DNA of 64,000 nucleotides from Tistlia consotensis USBA 355 (GCF_900177295.1 NZ_FWZX01000002.1:156124-220123), one strand, 5' to 3'. Counted from the stretch's first letter, positions 52,301 through 60,960 are shown. Notes: generated from the sequence alone by a model not told the origin. Numbers and translations are program-made.

Positions 52301-54025
52301 TCAGGCGCCGGGCCGCCCGCCCCTCTGCTGCGGGCCCGCCGTCTTGGCCACGGCCGCCTGCTTGGCCGCCCTGAGCGAGCGGTGGCGCAGCAGCTCGGCG
52401 GGCAGCCGGAGCAGGATCGCGGCGAGGCGTGCGCCGCGCCGCCGGACCCGGCGCAGACGGTACCAGAGATTGCCGCTGTAGTCGGCCTCGGCCGTCGAGA
52501 GCAGCCGCCGGAGGCGCTGCAGCAGCGGGTGCTCGCGCAGCCACTTCTTGCCCGTGCGCTGGGCCGAGAGCAGCCGGAACAGGCGGGCCAGCGGCCAGAG
52601 CACGGCGCGCAGGCCGGCCCCGGTCTCGGGCAGGCCCAGGCCCTGGGGCTGCAGCCCGGCCATCGCCTCGATCGCGTCGGCGAGGATCGGCGTCGCCGGC
52701 CGCCGGAGTCCCTGCGGCCGCAGGAAGGCCTCGACGGAGCCCGCGCGCTCCGGATCGTCCGGGCCGTCGCGCAGCGCCGCGGCGAGCTGGGCCAGGTGCG
52801 CCGCCATGTCGGGCGCCGGGCGCACGAAGCCGTAGCGGGTCAGGTAGGCGAAGTGCAGCATGCCGTCCTGGGCCTGCTCGGTCTCGGCATCGCGGATCGT
52901 GAAGCAGGGCCGGCCGACGATCGCCGCCTCCAGCATGGCGCTGGTGTTGATGCCGACCACGGCCGCGGCGTGGAAGATCGAATCGAAATAGAAGCGCCGG
53001 TTCTCGTCGGTCACCGGGTAGCCGCCGCTGGCCGGGCGCACGACGACCCGGCCGAAGGCCGCGATCCGCGGGTCGTTCCACTGCGCCGCCCGCTTGGTGC
53101 TGCCCGGGTGCGGGCGGATCAGCACGCCGGCCTCGCGCAGCAGCGGGTCCGGGCTCGACCTCAGGGCGCCGAGCCAGCGCACCAGGAACTCCGATTCCAG
53201 CCGCGAGATGAAGATCGACGAGCAGGTGTAGAGGACGACCGGCTTCCCGGGATCGAGCCCGACATCCCGGCAGAAGGCCGCGCGGTCCTGGCTCGGCCGG
53301 CGCCCGAACCAGTCGTCGAACAGCTGGGCGCCGGTCACGACGACGCGCTCGCGCGGCACGCCGTGCAGGCTCGCCGTCTCCTCCGCCTGGTCCGCGTTCC
53401 AGACGAAGACCCGGTCGGGCAGCACCGGGATCAGGCCCTTGTTGGTCAGGTTGTCCCAGCTGGCGACCAGCAGGCCGGTCGGGATGCCGCGCCGGGCGGC
53501 GGCCTTCAGGTAGTCGACCTGGGTCGAGCCGAAGTCGATCAGCGGCGTCACCAGCAGCAGGTCGGGGCGGTCCCGCTCGATCACCGCGGCGACCGCCGGG
53601 TCCTCGGGCAGGGCGGCCTCGACGCGGTGGGCCAGCTCGGCCAGCCGCTCGGCGCGCTCCGGCGACCGGCGGCCGCCGCGGAAGGCGAGGCGGCGCAGGG
53701 TCGGATGGACCAGCGAGGCGGCGCGCTCGGCGCAGCGGGTCGCCGCCGCGTAGCGCGGGTGCTGGTAGCGGGTGTAGTCGCGCAGCACCCTGGCCTGGTG
53801 GGCCAGCACGCTCCAGGCGTCGGCGCGCGCCGGAACGCCGGTCAGCTCGATCGTGGGGCAGTCGGCGGCCAGCCGGTCGGCCGCCTCCTTGATCTCGGGC
53901 GGCGCCTTGTCGCGCGCGTCCTCGTAGCCGATCGTGACGCGGTGGCCGCGCGCCGCCAGCTCGCGCACCAGCCCCTCGTAGTTGCGCAGGTACATCAGGT
54001 TGCGCATCAGGAGCAGGAGCTTCAT
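52301..54025 (-). CDS. Family-B putative GT-B glycosyltransferase, copy B3
   Basis: A 574-residue family-B protein. The landmarks are LLLMRNLMYLRNYEGLVREL, ASWDNLTNKGLIPVL, VVTGAQLFDDWFGRRPSQ, LYTCSSIFISRLE, IRPHPGSTKRAAQW, GINTSAMLEAAIVGRP and FLRPQGLRRPATP. The C-terminus is again Arg/Ala/Leu-rich. A predicted promoter lies upstream at 54083-54110; transcription could continue through FkbM, A2, B2, B1, A1 and beyond. Confidence 0.65.
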   Translation of the reverse strand: MKLLLLMRNLMYLRNYEGLVRELAARGHRVTIGYEDARDKAPPEIKEAADRLAADCPTIELTGVPARADAWSVLAHQARVLRDYTRYQHPRYAAATRCAERAASLVHPTLRRLAFRGGRRSPERAERLAELAHRVEAALPEDPAVAAVIERDRPDLLLVTPLIDFGSTQVDYLKAAARRGIPTGLLVASWDNLTNKGLIPVLPDRVFVWNADQAEETASLHGVPRERVVVTGAQLFDDWFGRRPSQDRAAFCRDVGLDPGKPVVLYTCSSIFISRLESEFLVRWLGALRSSPDPLLREAGVLIRPHPGSTKRAAQWNDPRIAAFGRVVVRPASGGYPVTDENRRFYFDSIFHAAAVVGINTSAMLEAAIVGRPCFTIRDAETEQAQDGMLHFAYLTRYGFVRPAPDMAAHLAQLAAALRDGPDDPERAGSVEAFLRPQGLRRPATPILADAIEAMAGLQPQGLGLPETGAGLRAVLWPLARLFRLLSAQRTGKKWLREHPLLQRLRRLLSTAEADYSGNLWYRLRRVRRRGARLAAILLRLPAELLRHRSLRAAKQAAVAKTAGPQQRGGRPGA

Positions 54026-54082
54026 CGAGGGATCCGCTTGGCGTGCCGGGGCGGGTGGGGACGGGCCGGGGTGACGGCGCGG

Positions 54083-54110
54083 ACTTTAGTGGCAAGCGCC
54101 ATCGGGTCAA
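54083..54110 (-). promoter_or_regulatory. Predicted promoter upstream of B3
   Basis: On the minus strand TTGACC (54105-54110) and TAAAGT (54083-54088) are separated by 16 bp, about 60 nt before the B3 start. It is the only reasonable pair in this GC-rich gap between B3 and the divergent A3. Confidence 0.4.
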
Positions 54111-54184
54111 CGGCCCGGTGTTCAAGCGGCGCCGCGCGTGCCAAAAGGGCGGCCGACGGACGACCAGCAGGGAACGGCGGCACC

Positions 54185-55300
54185 TTGGCGAGCTTGCGAC
54201 AGACGGCGGTGCGACGGGCGATCCGCGTGGCCAGCCTGACGCTCAACGCGATCGGCATCGGCCCCGCGGTGAAGCGCGCGGTGATGCGCGAGGTGACCGC
54301 GGCGATCCTCAAGGGCAACTTCAGCCCGGCGACCGTGCAGGGCTGGCTGGCCGAGCAGGTCGACCGCGAGGTCGCGGAGGCCGCGGCGACCGGCCGGCCC
54401 ATCGTCGTCGGCCCCTGGCTGATGGAGGTTGGCTTCGAACTGCTCTACTGGATTCCCTTCCTGCGCGCGGCGCTCGCCCGCCAGGGCGTGCCGCCGGAGC
54501 GGGTCGTGGCGCTGTCGCGCGGCGGCGTCGCCGATTGGTACGGCGGCCTGGCCGGCCGCTACTGCGAGATCTTCGAGCTGATCGACCGGGAGCGCTTCGT
54601 CGCCGGCAACGCCGAGATGGAGCGCGAGAGCCAGGGCAAGAAGCCCTTCGAGGCGACGGCCTTCGAGCGCGAGCTGGTCGGCCTCGCGGCCGGGCGCCTC
54701 GGCCTGGAGCGGCCGGCGGTGCTGTTCCCGGGCCTGATGTACCGGATGTTCCGCCAGGCCTGGAACAGCCGGCTCGGCGGCGAGCCGATCCTGCCCTATC
54801 TCGACTACCGCCGGATCGAGGGGGCCTTCGAGCGGCCGGCGGCGCTGCCTTTCGAGGGGCCCTACGTCGCCGCCAAGTACTATTTCTCGGACGCCTTCCC
54901 GGCCAGCGAGCGCAGCGCGGCCTTCCTGAGGAGGCACCTGCTGGCGCTCGCCGAGCAGGGCCCCGTGGTGCTGCTCAACACCGGCCTGAAGCTCGACGAC
55001 CACGCCGATTCGATCAGCCTGGAGCACCCGAACCTGCACGAGGCCAGCGGCTTCTGGTCGGCGGCGGACAACCTGGCGGTCCAGACGGCGCTGGTCGCCA
55101 ACGCCGAGCGGCTCTACTGCACCTACGGCGGCTTCAGCTACCTGGGGCCCCTGGTCGGGGTCAGCACCGAGGCGGTCTACGAGCACCCGAACTTCGTCGG
55201 CACCCACCTGGACCTGGCGCTGCGCGCGCTCGACTTCCCCGACGCCGGCCTCGCGGTGGCACCGCTCGCGGCGCTGGAGCCGCCCTCCCGGCTGCCGTGA
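54185..55300 (+). CDS. Family-A putative glycosyltransferase, copy A3
   Basis: A protein of about 371 residues, the shortest stand-alone family-A member. It has IVVGPWLMEVGFELLYWIPF at about 78-97, LSRGGVADWYGGLAGRY, PGLMYRMFRQAWN, VVLLNTGLKLDDHADS, DNLAVQTALVANAERLYCTY and GGFSYLGPLVGV. No ATG fits the homologous start; the best candidate is TTG 54185 with an AGGGAA site, although a GTG further upstream in the same open frame is possible. It is one of only two genes of the array on the plus strand, and converges with the methyltransferase at 55308. Confidence 0.65.
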   Translation: MASLRQTAVRRAIRVASLTLNAIGIGPAVKRAVMREVTAAILKGNFSPATVQGWLAEQVDREVAEAAATGRPIVVGPWLMEVGFELLYWIPFLRAALARQGVPPERVVALSRGGVADWYGGLAGRYCEIFELIDRERFVAGNAEMERESQGKKPFEATAFERELVGLAAGRLGLERPAVLFPGLMYRMFRQAWNSRLGGEPILPYLDYRRIEGAFERPAALPFEGPYVAAKYYFSDAFPASERSAAFLRRHLLALAEQGPVVLLNTGLKLDDHADSISLEHPNLHEASGFWSAADNLAVQTALVANAERLYCTYGGFSYLGPLVGVSTEAVYEHPNFVGTHLDLALRALDFPDAGLAVAPLAALEPPSRLP

Positions 55301-55307
55301 TCCGTCT

Positions 55308-55982
55308 CTAGCGCAGGGGATCGAAGATCGCGTAGCGGTTCTTCGGGATGAAGTGCGCGCCGCGCGACTCGAAGAGCGCCATCAGCTCGGGATCGCCGTA
55401 CTTCGGCCCCTCCCGCTCGACCTGCTTGATCATCTTGAGGCAGAGCCGGCCGCCCGGATTGAGCAGCCGGTCGCGGACGTCGTCGAGGAAGAAGCGCCAG
55501 TCTTCGAGGTCGAACAGCGTGCCGTCCGGCCGGGTGTTGAAGCCGACCATGAAGGCGGTGACGAGGTCGAAGCGCCGCTCGAAGGCCGGCAGGGGCTGCC
55601 GGGGTCCGATCCGGTGGTCGACCCTGTCGAGGCCGGCCAGCTCGCAGAGGTCGTCGTAGAGCGGGATGCCCGGCTGGTCGAGCGCCTCGCACTCGTGGCC
55701 GAGGTAGCGGCAGACGAAGGGGAAGTGGCCGGCCCCGGTGCCGAGGTCGAGGACCCGCTGCGGCGGCGTGCCGACCAGCTTCAGCAGGTCGGCGAGCTTC
55801 CACTTCTCCTTGAGCCAGCGATCGGGCGCCAGGTACTTGGTCTCGCTGCCGGCCGAGGCGTGGCGCGCGGCGAGCTCCTCCAGCCGCTCGTCGGTCATGA
55901 CCGATCGGGCGTAGGCGAGGAAGGCGTCCTGGTCGGCCTGGCTGGCCTGAGATGTCTCTGACAGGGCGGTGGATCCATCCAT
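55308..55982 (-). CDS. Class I SAM-dependent methyltransferase
   Basis: A 224-residue protein with SAM motif RVLDLGTGAGHFPFVCRYLG (about 76-95), the acidic follow-on EALDQPGIPLYDD, FDLVTAFMVGFNT and LLNPGGRLCLKMIKQ. It is unlike the FkbM proteins of the locus. The N-terminal region is Ser/Thr/Gln-rich and helical. It lies between A3 and B4 and may methylate an intermediate of the same glycan, or a protein or lipid acceptor. It is separated from B4 by 32 nt and could be co-transcribed with it. Confidence 0.8.
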   Translation of the reverse strand: MDGSTALSETSQASQADQDAFLAYARSVMTDERLEELAARHASAGSETKYLAPDRWLKEKWKLADLLKLVGTPPQRVLDLGTGAGHFPFVCRYLGHECEALDQPGIPLYDDLCELAGLDRVDHRIGPRQPLPAFERRFDLVTAFMVGFNTRPDGTLFDLEDWRFFLDDVRDRLLNPGGRLCLKMIKQVEREGPKYGDPELMALFESRGAHFIPKNRYAIFDPLR

Positions 55983-56014
55983 TGAGGGACGCTGGTCCCG
56001 GTTTCCGGCGAGAA

Positions 56015-57640
56015 TTAGGCGCCGCGTCTGCCCGATTCGCTACGCTCTACCCAGCCGAGCTGGATCGCGACCCAGGTCTTGATCCGCGCGAGCGGGCGGT
56101 TCTTCGGACCCCACTTCTTGGTGTTGCGGCCGGAGCCGACGAAATAGAGCCAGAGCGCGGCCGGCAGCAGCGCGAGGCGGACGAGCGGTGCCGCCAGCGG
56201 CGGCCGCGAGCGCGCGGGGCCGAGCTGCGCCAGGCTTTCGCAGGCCTCGGCGACCAGCGGCGTCGCCGGCCGGTCGAGGCCGTGGGGGCGCAGGAAGCCG
56301 GCGACGAAGCGGGCGATCCGGCCGTCCTGCTCCGGACCTTCGGCGAGGCTGCGCCGCAGGGCCTCGAGGTGGCCCTCGAAGTCGTCGGCGACATGCAGGA
56401 AGCCGTCGCGCGTCAGGTGCTTGAAGTGCACCATGGCTTCCTGGCTCTCGGCGAACTCGGGGGCGAGCAGCGTGAAGGTCGGCCGCCCGACGATGCCGGC
56501 CTCCAGCAGGGCGCTGGTGTTGATCCCGAAGACCGCCGCGGCATGGTAGAGCGAGTCGTAGTAGTCGGCCTGGGCCGACTCGACGACCGGATAGCCGCCG
56601 GCCTTGGGGAAGACCGCGACGTTGTCGCGGCCGGCGATCTCCGGCACCTGCCACTGCGCGGCGTACTTGGCCGAGCCGGGGTGCGGACGGATCAGGACGC
56701 CGGCCTCGCGCAGCAGGGGATCGGGATGGCTTCTCAGGCGCTCCAGCCAGCGGGCCACGAAGCCGGCCTCCTGGCGGGCGATGAAGACCGACGAGCAGGT
56801 GTAGAGGATGAAGGGCCTGGCCGGATCGAGCCCGACCTGGCGGCAGAAGGTCGCGCGGTCGCGGCTCGGCTGCCGCTCGAACCAGTGGTCGAACAGCTGG
56901 GCGCCGGTCACCATGACCTGCCCGGCCGGCACGCCGTGCAGCTGCGCCGCCTCGTCGCGCTGCGCCTCGTTCCAGACCAGGAGGCGGTCGGGCAGCACCT
57001 GGATCAGGCCCTTGTTGGTCAGGTTGTCCCAACTGGCGACCGCCAGGGCGCAGGGCAGGCCGAGCGCGCGGGCCGCCTTGATCAGATCGACCTGGTCGCT
57101 GTTGAAGTCGACCAGCGGGGTCACGATCACGGCATCGGGCCGCTCGCGGCGCAGCGCCGCCAGGGACGGGCCGGCCGGCGGCAGGCAGGCCTCGACGCGC
57201 CGGGCCGCCGCCGAGACCAGCCGCGCGCGGCGCCAGGCCCGTGCGCCGTCCCGTCCCTTCACGAGGTCGCGCAGCGGCGGATAGAGCAGGCTCTCGGCCC
57301 GGGCCGCGCACTTGGTCGAGCCGGCCAGCCGCGGGTCCAGGTAGCGGGCGTAGTCGCGCAGGACGCGGAGTTGCTGGGCGAAGGGCGCCCAGAGGCCGGT
57401 GCGGCCCGGCATCGGACGGATCTGCACCCTCTCCGAGCGGGCGAAGAGGCCGTCGGCGACCGAGCGCACCTCTTCTGTGATCTTTCCGTGCTCGGTCTCG
57501 CAGAACAGCACGACGCTGTGGCCCCGCTCGGCCAACTCGCGGATTGTCGAGGCATAGTTGCGCAGGTACATCAGGTTGCGCATCGCCAGAACGAAGCGGC
57601 GCGGCGGCGCGGAACGGTCGAGGGCGTCAGCGGAGGGCAA
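56015..57640 (-). CDS. Family-B putative GT-B glycosyltransferase, copy B4
   Basis: A 541-residue family-B protein with about 14 extra residues before the usual opening (FVLAMRNLMYLRNYASTIRE). It carries VASWDNLTNKGLIQVL, MVTGAQLFDHWFERQPS, LYTCSSVFIARQE, IRPHPGSAKYAAQW, GINTSALLEAGIVGRP (Leu instead of Met) and FLRPHGLDRPATP. The C-terminus is shorter than in B1-B3. Its promoter region is shared, back to back, with the divergent B-A fusion gene. Confidence 0.65.
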   Translation of the reverse strand: MPSADALDRSAPPRRFVLAMRNLMYLRNYASTIRELAERGHSVVLFCETEHGKITEEVRSVADGLFARSERVQIRPMPGRTGLWAPFAQQLRVLRDYARYLDPRLAGSTKCAARAESLLYPPLRDLVKGRDGARAWRRARLVSAAARRVEACLPPAGPSLAALRRERPDAVIVTPLVDFNSDQVDLIKAARALGLPCALAVASWDNLTNKGLIQVLPDRLLVWNEAQRDEAAQLHGVPAGQVMVTGAQLFDHWFERQPSRDRATFCRQVGLDPARPFILYTCSSVFIARQEAGFVARWLERLRSHPDPLLREAGVLIRPHPGSAKYAAQWQVPEIAGRDNVAVFPKAGGYPVVESAQADYYDSLYHAAAVFGINTSALLEAGIVGRPTFTLLAPEFAESQEAMVHFKHLTRDGFLHVADDFEGHLEALRRSLAEGPEQDGRIARFVAGFLRPHGLDRPATPLVAEACESLAQLGPARSRPPLAAPLVRLALLPAALWLYFVGSGRNTKKWGPKNRPLARIKTWVAIQLGWVERSESGRRGA

Positions 57641-57713
57641 GTGTCTGATGCTCGTCGAGGGGGCGGCCGAGGCGGTCGGTCCGGAATGCGGAAGCGGCGC
57701 CGAAAGGCCGTGC

Positions 57714-57743
57714 CTTATGGCGGCGCCGGCAGAGCCTTGTCAA
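57714..57743 (-). promoter_or_regulatory. Predicted promoter of copy B4 (divergent pair)
   Basis: On the minus strand a perfect TTGACA (57738-57743) and CATAAG (57714-57719) are spaced by 18 bp. The -35 box directly touches that of the plus-strand promoter. Confidence 0.5.
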
Positions 57744-57771
57744 TTGACGGCTTGACGGCTCGCTCTATAAG
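57744..57771 (+). promoter_or_regulatory. Predicted promoter of the B-A fusion gene (divergent pair)
   Basis: TTGACG (57744-57749) and TATAAG (57766-57771), each 5 of 6 consensus, are spaced by 16 bp, giving a leader of about 100 nt to ATG 57880. A TATACT at 57800-57805 has no matching -35 and is less likely. Confidence 0.55.
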
Positions 57772-57879
57772 TTGCCGCCTCCCTAGCGGCCGGCGGCTCT
57801 ATACTGGGGTGGCAGTGTGGCGTCTTCCAACCCGGAGCGCCTTGGGTTGAGGAAGGGCGGCACGATCACAAGCGATGCC

Positions 57880-60558
57880 ATGAAAATTCTTTTCATCATG
57901 TATTACCCCGGCTACGTCCGGAACCTGGAGTCGGTGATTCGCGGTCTGGCCGAGCGTGGACATGACGTGATTCTCGGCTTCAATGCGCCGCCGCGCGACC
58001 CGAACGACCGCCTCGCCGAGGATCTGCGGGGCCACTACCCCAACGTGTCGACCTGCTTCGTGCCGAACCGGGGCGACCGCTGGCAGCTCACCGCCAGCTT
58101 CGTGCGGCGCTGCATCGACTACCTGCGCTACCTCGATCCGGCCTACGACGACGCGCCGGCCCTGAAGGCGCGCATCGCCGGCCGCGTGCCGGGCTTCGTG
58201 CGCTTCATCTATTCCGCGCTGCGCCTGCACGACAGCGAGAGCCGGCGGCGCCGGATGCACCGCTTCCTGCTGGCCCTCGAGCAGGCGATCCCGACGGACC
58301 GCGAGATCGACGGCTTCCTGCGCCAGACGCGGCCCGACGCCGTCGTCGTGACGCCGCTGATCGACTTCGACAGCAAGCAGGTCGACTGGGTGAAGAGCGC
58401 CCAGGCCCAGGGGCTGCCGACCTGTCTGACCGTCTACAGCTGGGACAATCTGACCAACAAGGGGCACATGCGCCTGGTGCCGGACCGCGTGGTGGTCTGG
58501 AACGGCGCCCAGCGCGACGAGGCGGTGCGCTTCCACGGCGTGCCCGAGGAGCGGGTCGTGGTGACCGGCGCGCAGACCTACGACAAGTGGTTCGACCGCG
58601 CGCCGACGATCGCGCGCGAGGCCTTCATGGCCAGCGCGGAGCTCGATCCCTCCAAGCCCTACCTGCTCTACCTCTGCTCCTCGCCCTTCATCGGCGGCAC
58701 CCACGAGCCCGAGCTGGTGCGCGACTGGATCGCGGCGCTGCGGGCCTCCGGCGACCCGGCGCTGCGCGAGGTCGGCATCATGGTCCGCCCGCACCCCCAG
58801 AACGCCCGCGTCTGGGACAGCGTCGACCTCTCGGGCTTCGGCAACGTCTCGATCTTCCCGCACGGCGGCGCCAATCCGGTCGACGAGGCGCGGCGCGCCG
58901 ACTTCTTCCACTCGCTCTACTTCAGCAGCGCCGTGGTCGGCATCAACACCAGCGCGATGATCGAGGCCGGCATCGTCGGCCGCACGGTGCTGACGATCCG
59001 CGACCCGCGCTTCCAGGCGACCCAGGAAGGCACGCTGCACTTCCGCCACCTGGTCCGGGAGGGCCTGGTGCGCATCGCCGACTCGATCGAGGACAGCGTC
59101 GCGCTGAGCGCCCAGGCGCTGGCCGGAGAGCTGTTCGACAAGGAGCGCTCGGCCGCCTTCCTGACGGCCTTCATCCGGCCCCACGGCCTCGACGTGCCGG
59201 CGACCCCGCGCTACGTCGAGGCGCTGGAGTCGCTGGGCAGCATCCGGCCCCGGCCGCCGAAGCGCACGCCGCTGCGCAACGCGCTGCTGCGCATGCTGAT
59301 CGCCCCGGCCGAGTGGTTCGGCCGTCTGAAGGCCGGCAAGCGGGCGACCAAGGCGAAGAAGCGGCCGCAGGCCAAGGGCAAGGCCTCGTTGGACAAGAAG
59401 AAGCGAAAGGGCGCGGCCGTCTCCGCGAAGCGGGGCCGCGGCGTCGTGCGGCTCTGCGGCGGCGTGACCAGGGCCCTGGGCATCGAGAGCTTCGTGAAGG
59501 GCCACGTCCTGCCGCACCTGATCATGGCGGCCCTGGGCGACAGCAAGGGCGGCGACAGCGGCATGCTGGCGGCCCTCGAAAGCGAGATCGGGCGCGAGCT
59601 CGACCGGGTCGCCGAGGGCGACGGGCCGATCATCGTCGGCCCCTGGACCTCCGAGGTCGGCTTCGAGCTGCTCTACTGGATCCCCTTCGTGCGCTGCTTC
59701 GCCGAGAGCCGCGGCGTCGATCCCAAGCGGCTCTTCGTGGTCTCGCGGGGCGGCAGCCGCTGCTGGTACGGCGAGCTCGCCGACGGCGGCTACCTCGACG
59801 CCTTCGACCTCCAGTCCGTTGCGACCTTCCGCTCGGCCAACGAGACCGCCTGGGCAGATCGCGGGCTGCAGAAGCAGGTCATGGCCAGCCCGCTCGACGA
59901 CGGCCTGATCGCCGCGGCGCAGGAGCGGCTCGGCGGCGAGCAGGCGCAGGTGCTGCATCCCGAGACGATGTACCGTCTCTTTTCCCCCTTCTGGAGCGGC
60001 AAGGCCGGCCGCGACCTGGTCACCCGGCACAGCCGCTCAGGCGGCCGCCTCGACCTGCCGCCGCTGCCCGAGGGCGTCACGCTGCCCGAGCGATTCGTCG
60101 CCGTGCGGCTCTACTTCCGGCCGTCGTTCCCGGATACGGCGGAGAACCGGGAGGCGGCGCGCCGGCTGGTCGCCCAGCTGGCCGAGCATCACAGCGTCGT
60201 CGTCCTCGAGACCGCCGAGTGCTACGACGATCACGACAGCCTGGCGCTGGGCGGTCTGCCCGGGATCCTGCGCCTGGCACCGCCGCGCGCCGAGGGCAAC
60301 CTGTCCTTCCAGAGCGCGGTCATCGCCCGCGCCTCGGCCCTGGTCTGCACCTACGGCGGTCTCGCCTATCTGGGCCCGCGCTACGGCGTGCCGACCTTCG
60401 GCCTGTGCAGCGAGCGCGAGCGGGTCAAGCTGGAGCACCACCTGATCGCCCTGGCCGATCCGGCGGCGCGCGCCGACATCGCGCTGTTCGCGCCGGCGGC
60501 CCTGAACGGCCTGCTGCCCGAGGTGCTGCCGGCCCTGCTCGTCGGCAACGCCGACTAG
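57880..60558 (+). CDS. Natural fusion of family B and family A (putative two-domain glycosyltransferase)
   Basis: An 892-residue protein. Residues 1 to about 482 are a complete family-B protein (MKILFIMYYPGYVRNLESVI, YSWDNLTNKGHMRLV at 186-200, MVRPHPQNARVW near 301, GINTSAMIEAGIVGRT at 354-369). A Lys-rich linker (about 483-521) follows, and residues about 522-892 are a family-A protein (IIVGPWTSEVGFELLYWIPF at 584-603, VSRGGSRCWYG, VVLETAECYDDHDS, ASALVCTYGGLAYLGPRYGV). It shows that the two families work together. ATG 57880 matches the usual B start; a GTG at 57817 would add 21 residues. Its stop overlaps a possible minus-strand remnant. Confidence 0.75.
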   Translation: MKILFIMYYPGYVRNLESVIRGLAERGHDVILGFNAPPRDPNDRLAEDLRGHYPNVSTCFVPNRGDRWQLTASFVRRCIDYLRYLDPAYDDAPALKARIAGRVPGFVRFIYSALRLHDSESRRRRMHRFLLALEQAIPTDREIDGFLRQTRPDAVVVTPLIDFDSKQVDWVKSAQAQGLPTCLTVYSWDNLTNKGHMRLVPDRVVVWNGAQRDEAVRFHGVPEERVVVTGAQTYDKWFDRAPTIAREAFMASAELDPSKPYLLYLCSSPFIGGTHEPELVRDWIAALRASGDPALREVGIMVRPHPQNARVWDSVDLSGFGNVSIFPHGGANPVDEARRADFFHSLYFSSAVVGINTSAMIEAGIVGRTVLTIRDPRFQATQEGTLHFRHLVREGLVRIADSIEDSVALSAQALAGELFDKERSAAFLTAFIRPHGLDVPATPRYVEALESLGSIRPRPPKRTPLRNALLRMLIAPAEWFGRLKAGKRATKAKKRPQAKGKASLDKKKRKGAAVSAKRGRGVVRLCGGVTRALGIESFVKGHVLPHLIMAALGDSKGGDSGMLAALESEIGRELDRVAEGDGPIIVGPWTSEVGFELLYWIPFVRCFAESRGVDPKRLFVVSRGGSRCWYGELADGGYLDAFDLQSVATFRSANETAWADRGLQKQVMASPLDDGLIAAAQERLGGEQAQVLHPETMYRLFSPFWSGKAGRDLVTRHSRSGGRLDLPPLPEGVTLPERFVAVRLYFRPSFPDTAENREAARRLVAQLAEHHSVVVLETAECYDDHDSLALGGLPGILRLAPPRAEGNLSFQSAVIARASALVCTYGGLAYLGPRYGVPTFGLCSERERVKLEHHLIALADPAARADIALFAPAALNGLLPEVLPALLVGNAD

Positions 60559-60830
60559 AGCCAATCGCGATCGGAGCCGGTCGGCCGCCGATCGATCACG
60601 AGAATCCGGTCCTGCATCAGGTCGAGTCCGGCCCCGGACCGGCAGTCCTGCGCCGTCGCAGAGGAGGGCGTCCAGGACGCCGGCTGCCTCGCGCTTGCCG
60701 CCCCAGGCGGCATCGGCGATCGCGACACTGGCGGGCAGGGCAGGGCTGCCGAGCCGGCGCAAGGTGCGTTCGCGGCACCGTGCCGGGCTGTCGGCCCGGC
60801 GCTCGACGGACGCGCGCCCGGCGATCTGCC
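60555..60830 (-). pseudogene. Possible frameshifted gene remnant, family unknown
   Basis: The 479-bp gap 60559-61037 has no intact gene. Its minus strand contains protein-like stretches in two frames, LPASVAIADAAWGGKREAAG (60661-60730 region) and LDLMQDRILVIDRRPTGSDR near the end, joined by one apparent frameshift around 60630-60645. The frame ends in a TAG that overlaps the stop of the fusion gene. It may be the decayed end of a gene; I recognise no family. The rest of the gap holds the TRAP promoter. Confidence 0.25.
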
Positions 60831-60960
60831 GCATCCTGCCGCTTGGAGAAATCCGGCCGGGTCTTCCCGTTCGGCCCGCCGCTCTGCCGCCCCTCGTCGC
60901 CGGCCGCGTCGAGCCGCGCCGGAGCCGTCGCGCACATCCGGACAACCAGCCGCGATCCTC

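Noticed and set aside
57800-57805. TATACT as the -10 box of the B-A fusion gene
   Set aside because: No -35 box at 16-18 bp upstream; the TTGACG/TATAAG pair at 57744-57771 is better.
44907-60558. The repeated motifs as a CRISPR-like or tandem DNA repeat
   Set aside because: The repetition is at protein level in diverged paralogues 1-2 kb long; there are no short, evenly spaced DNA repeats.
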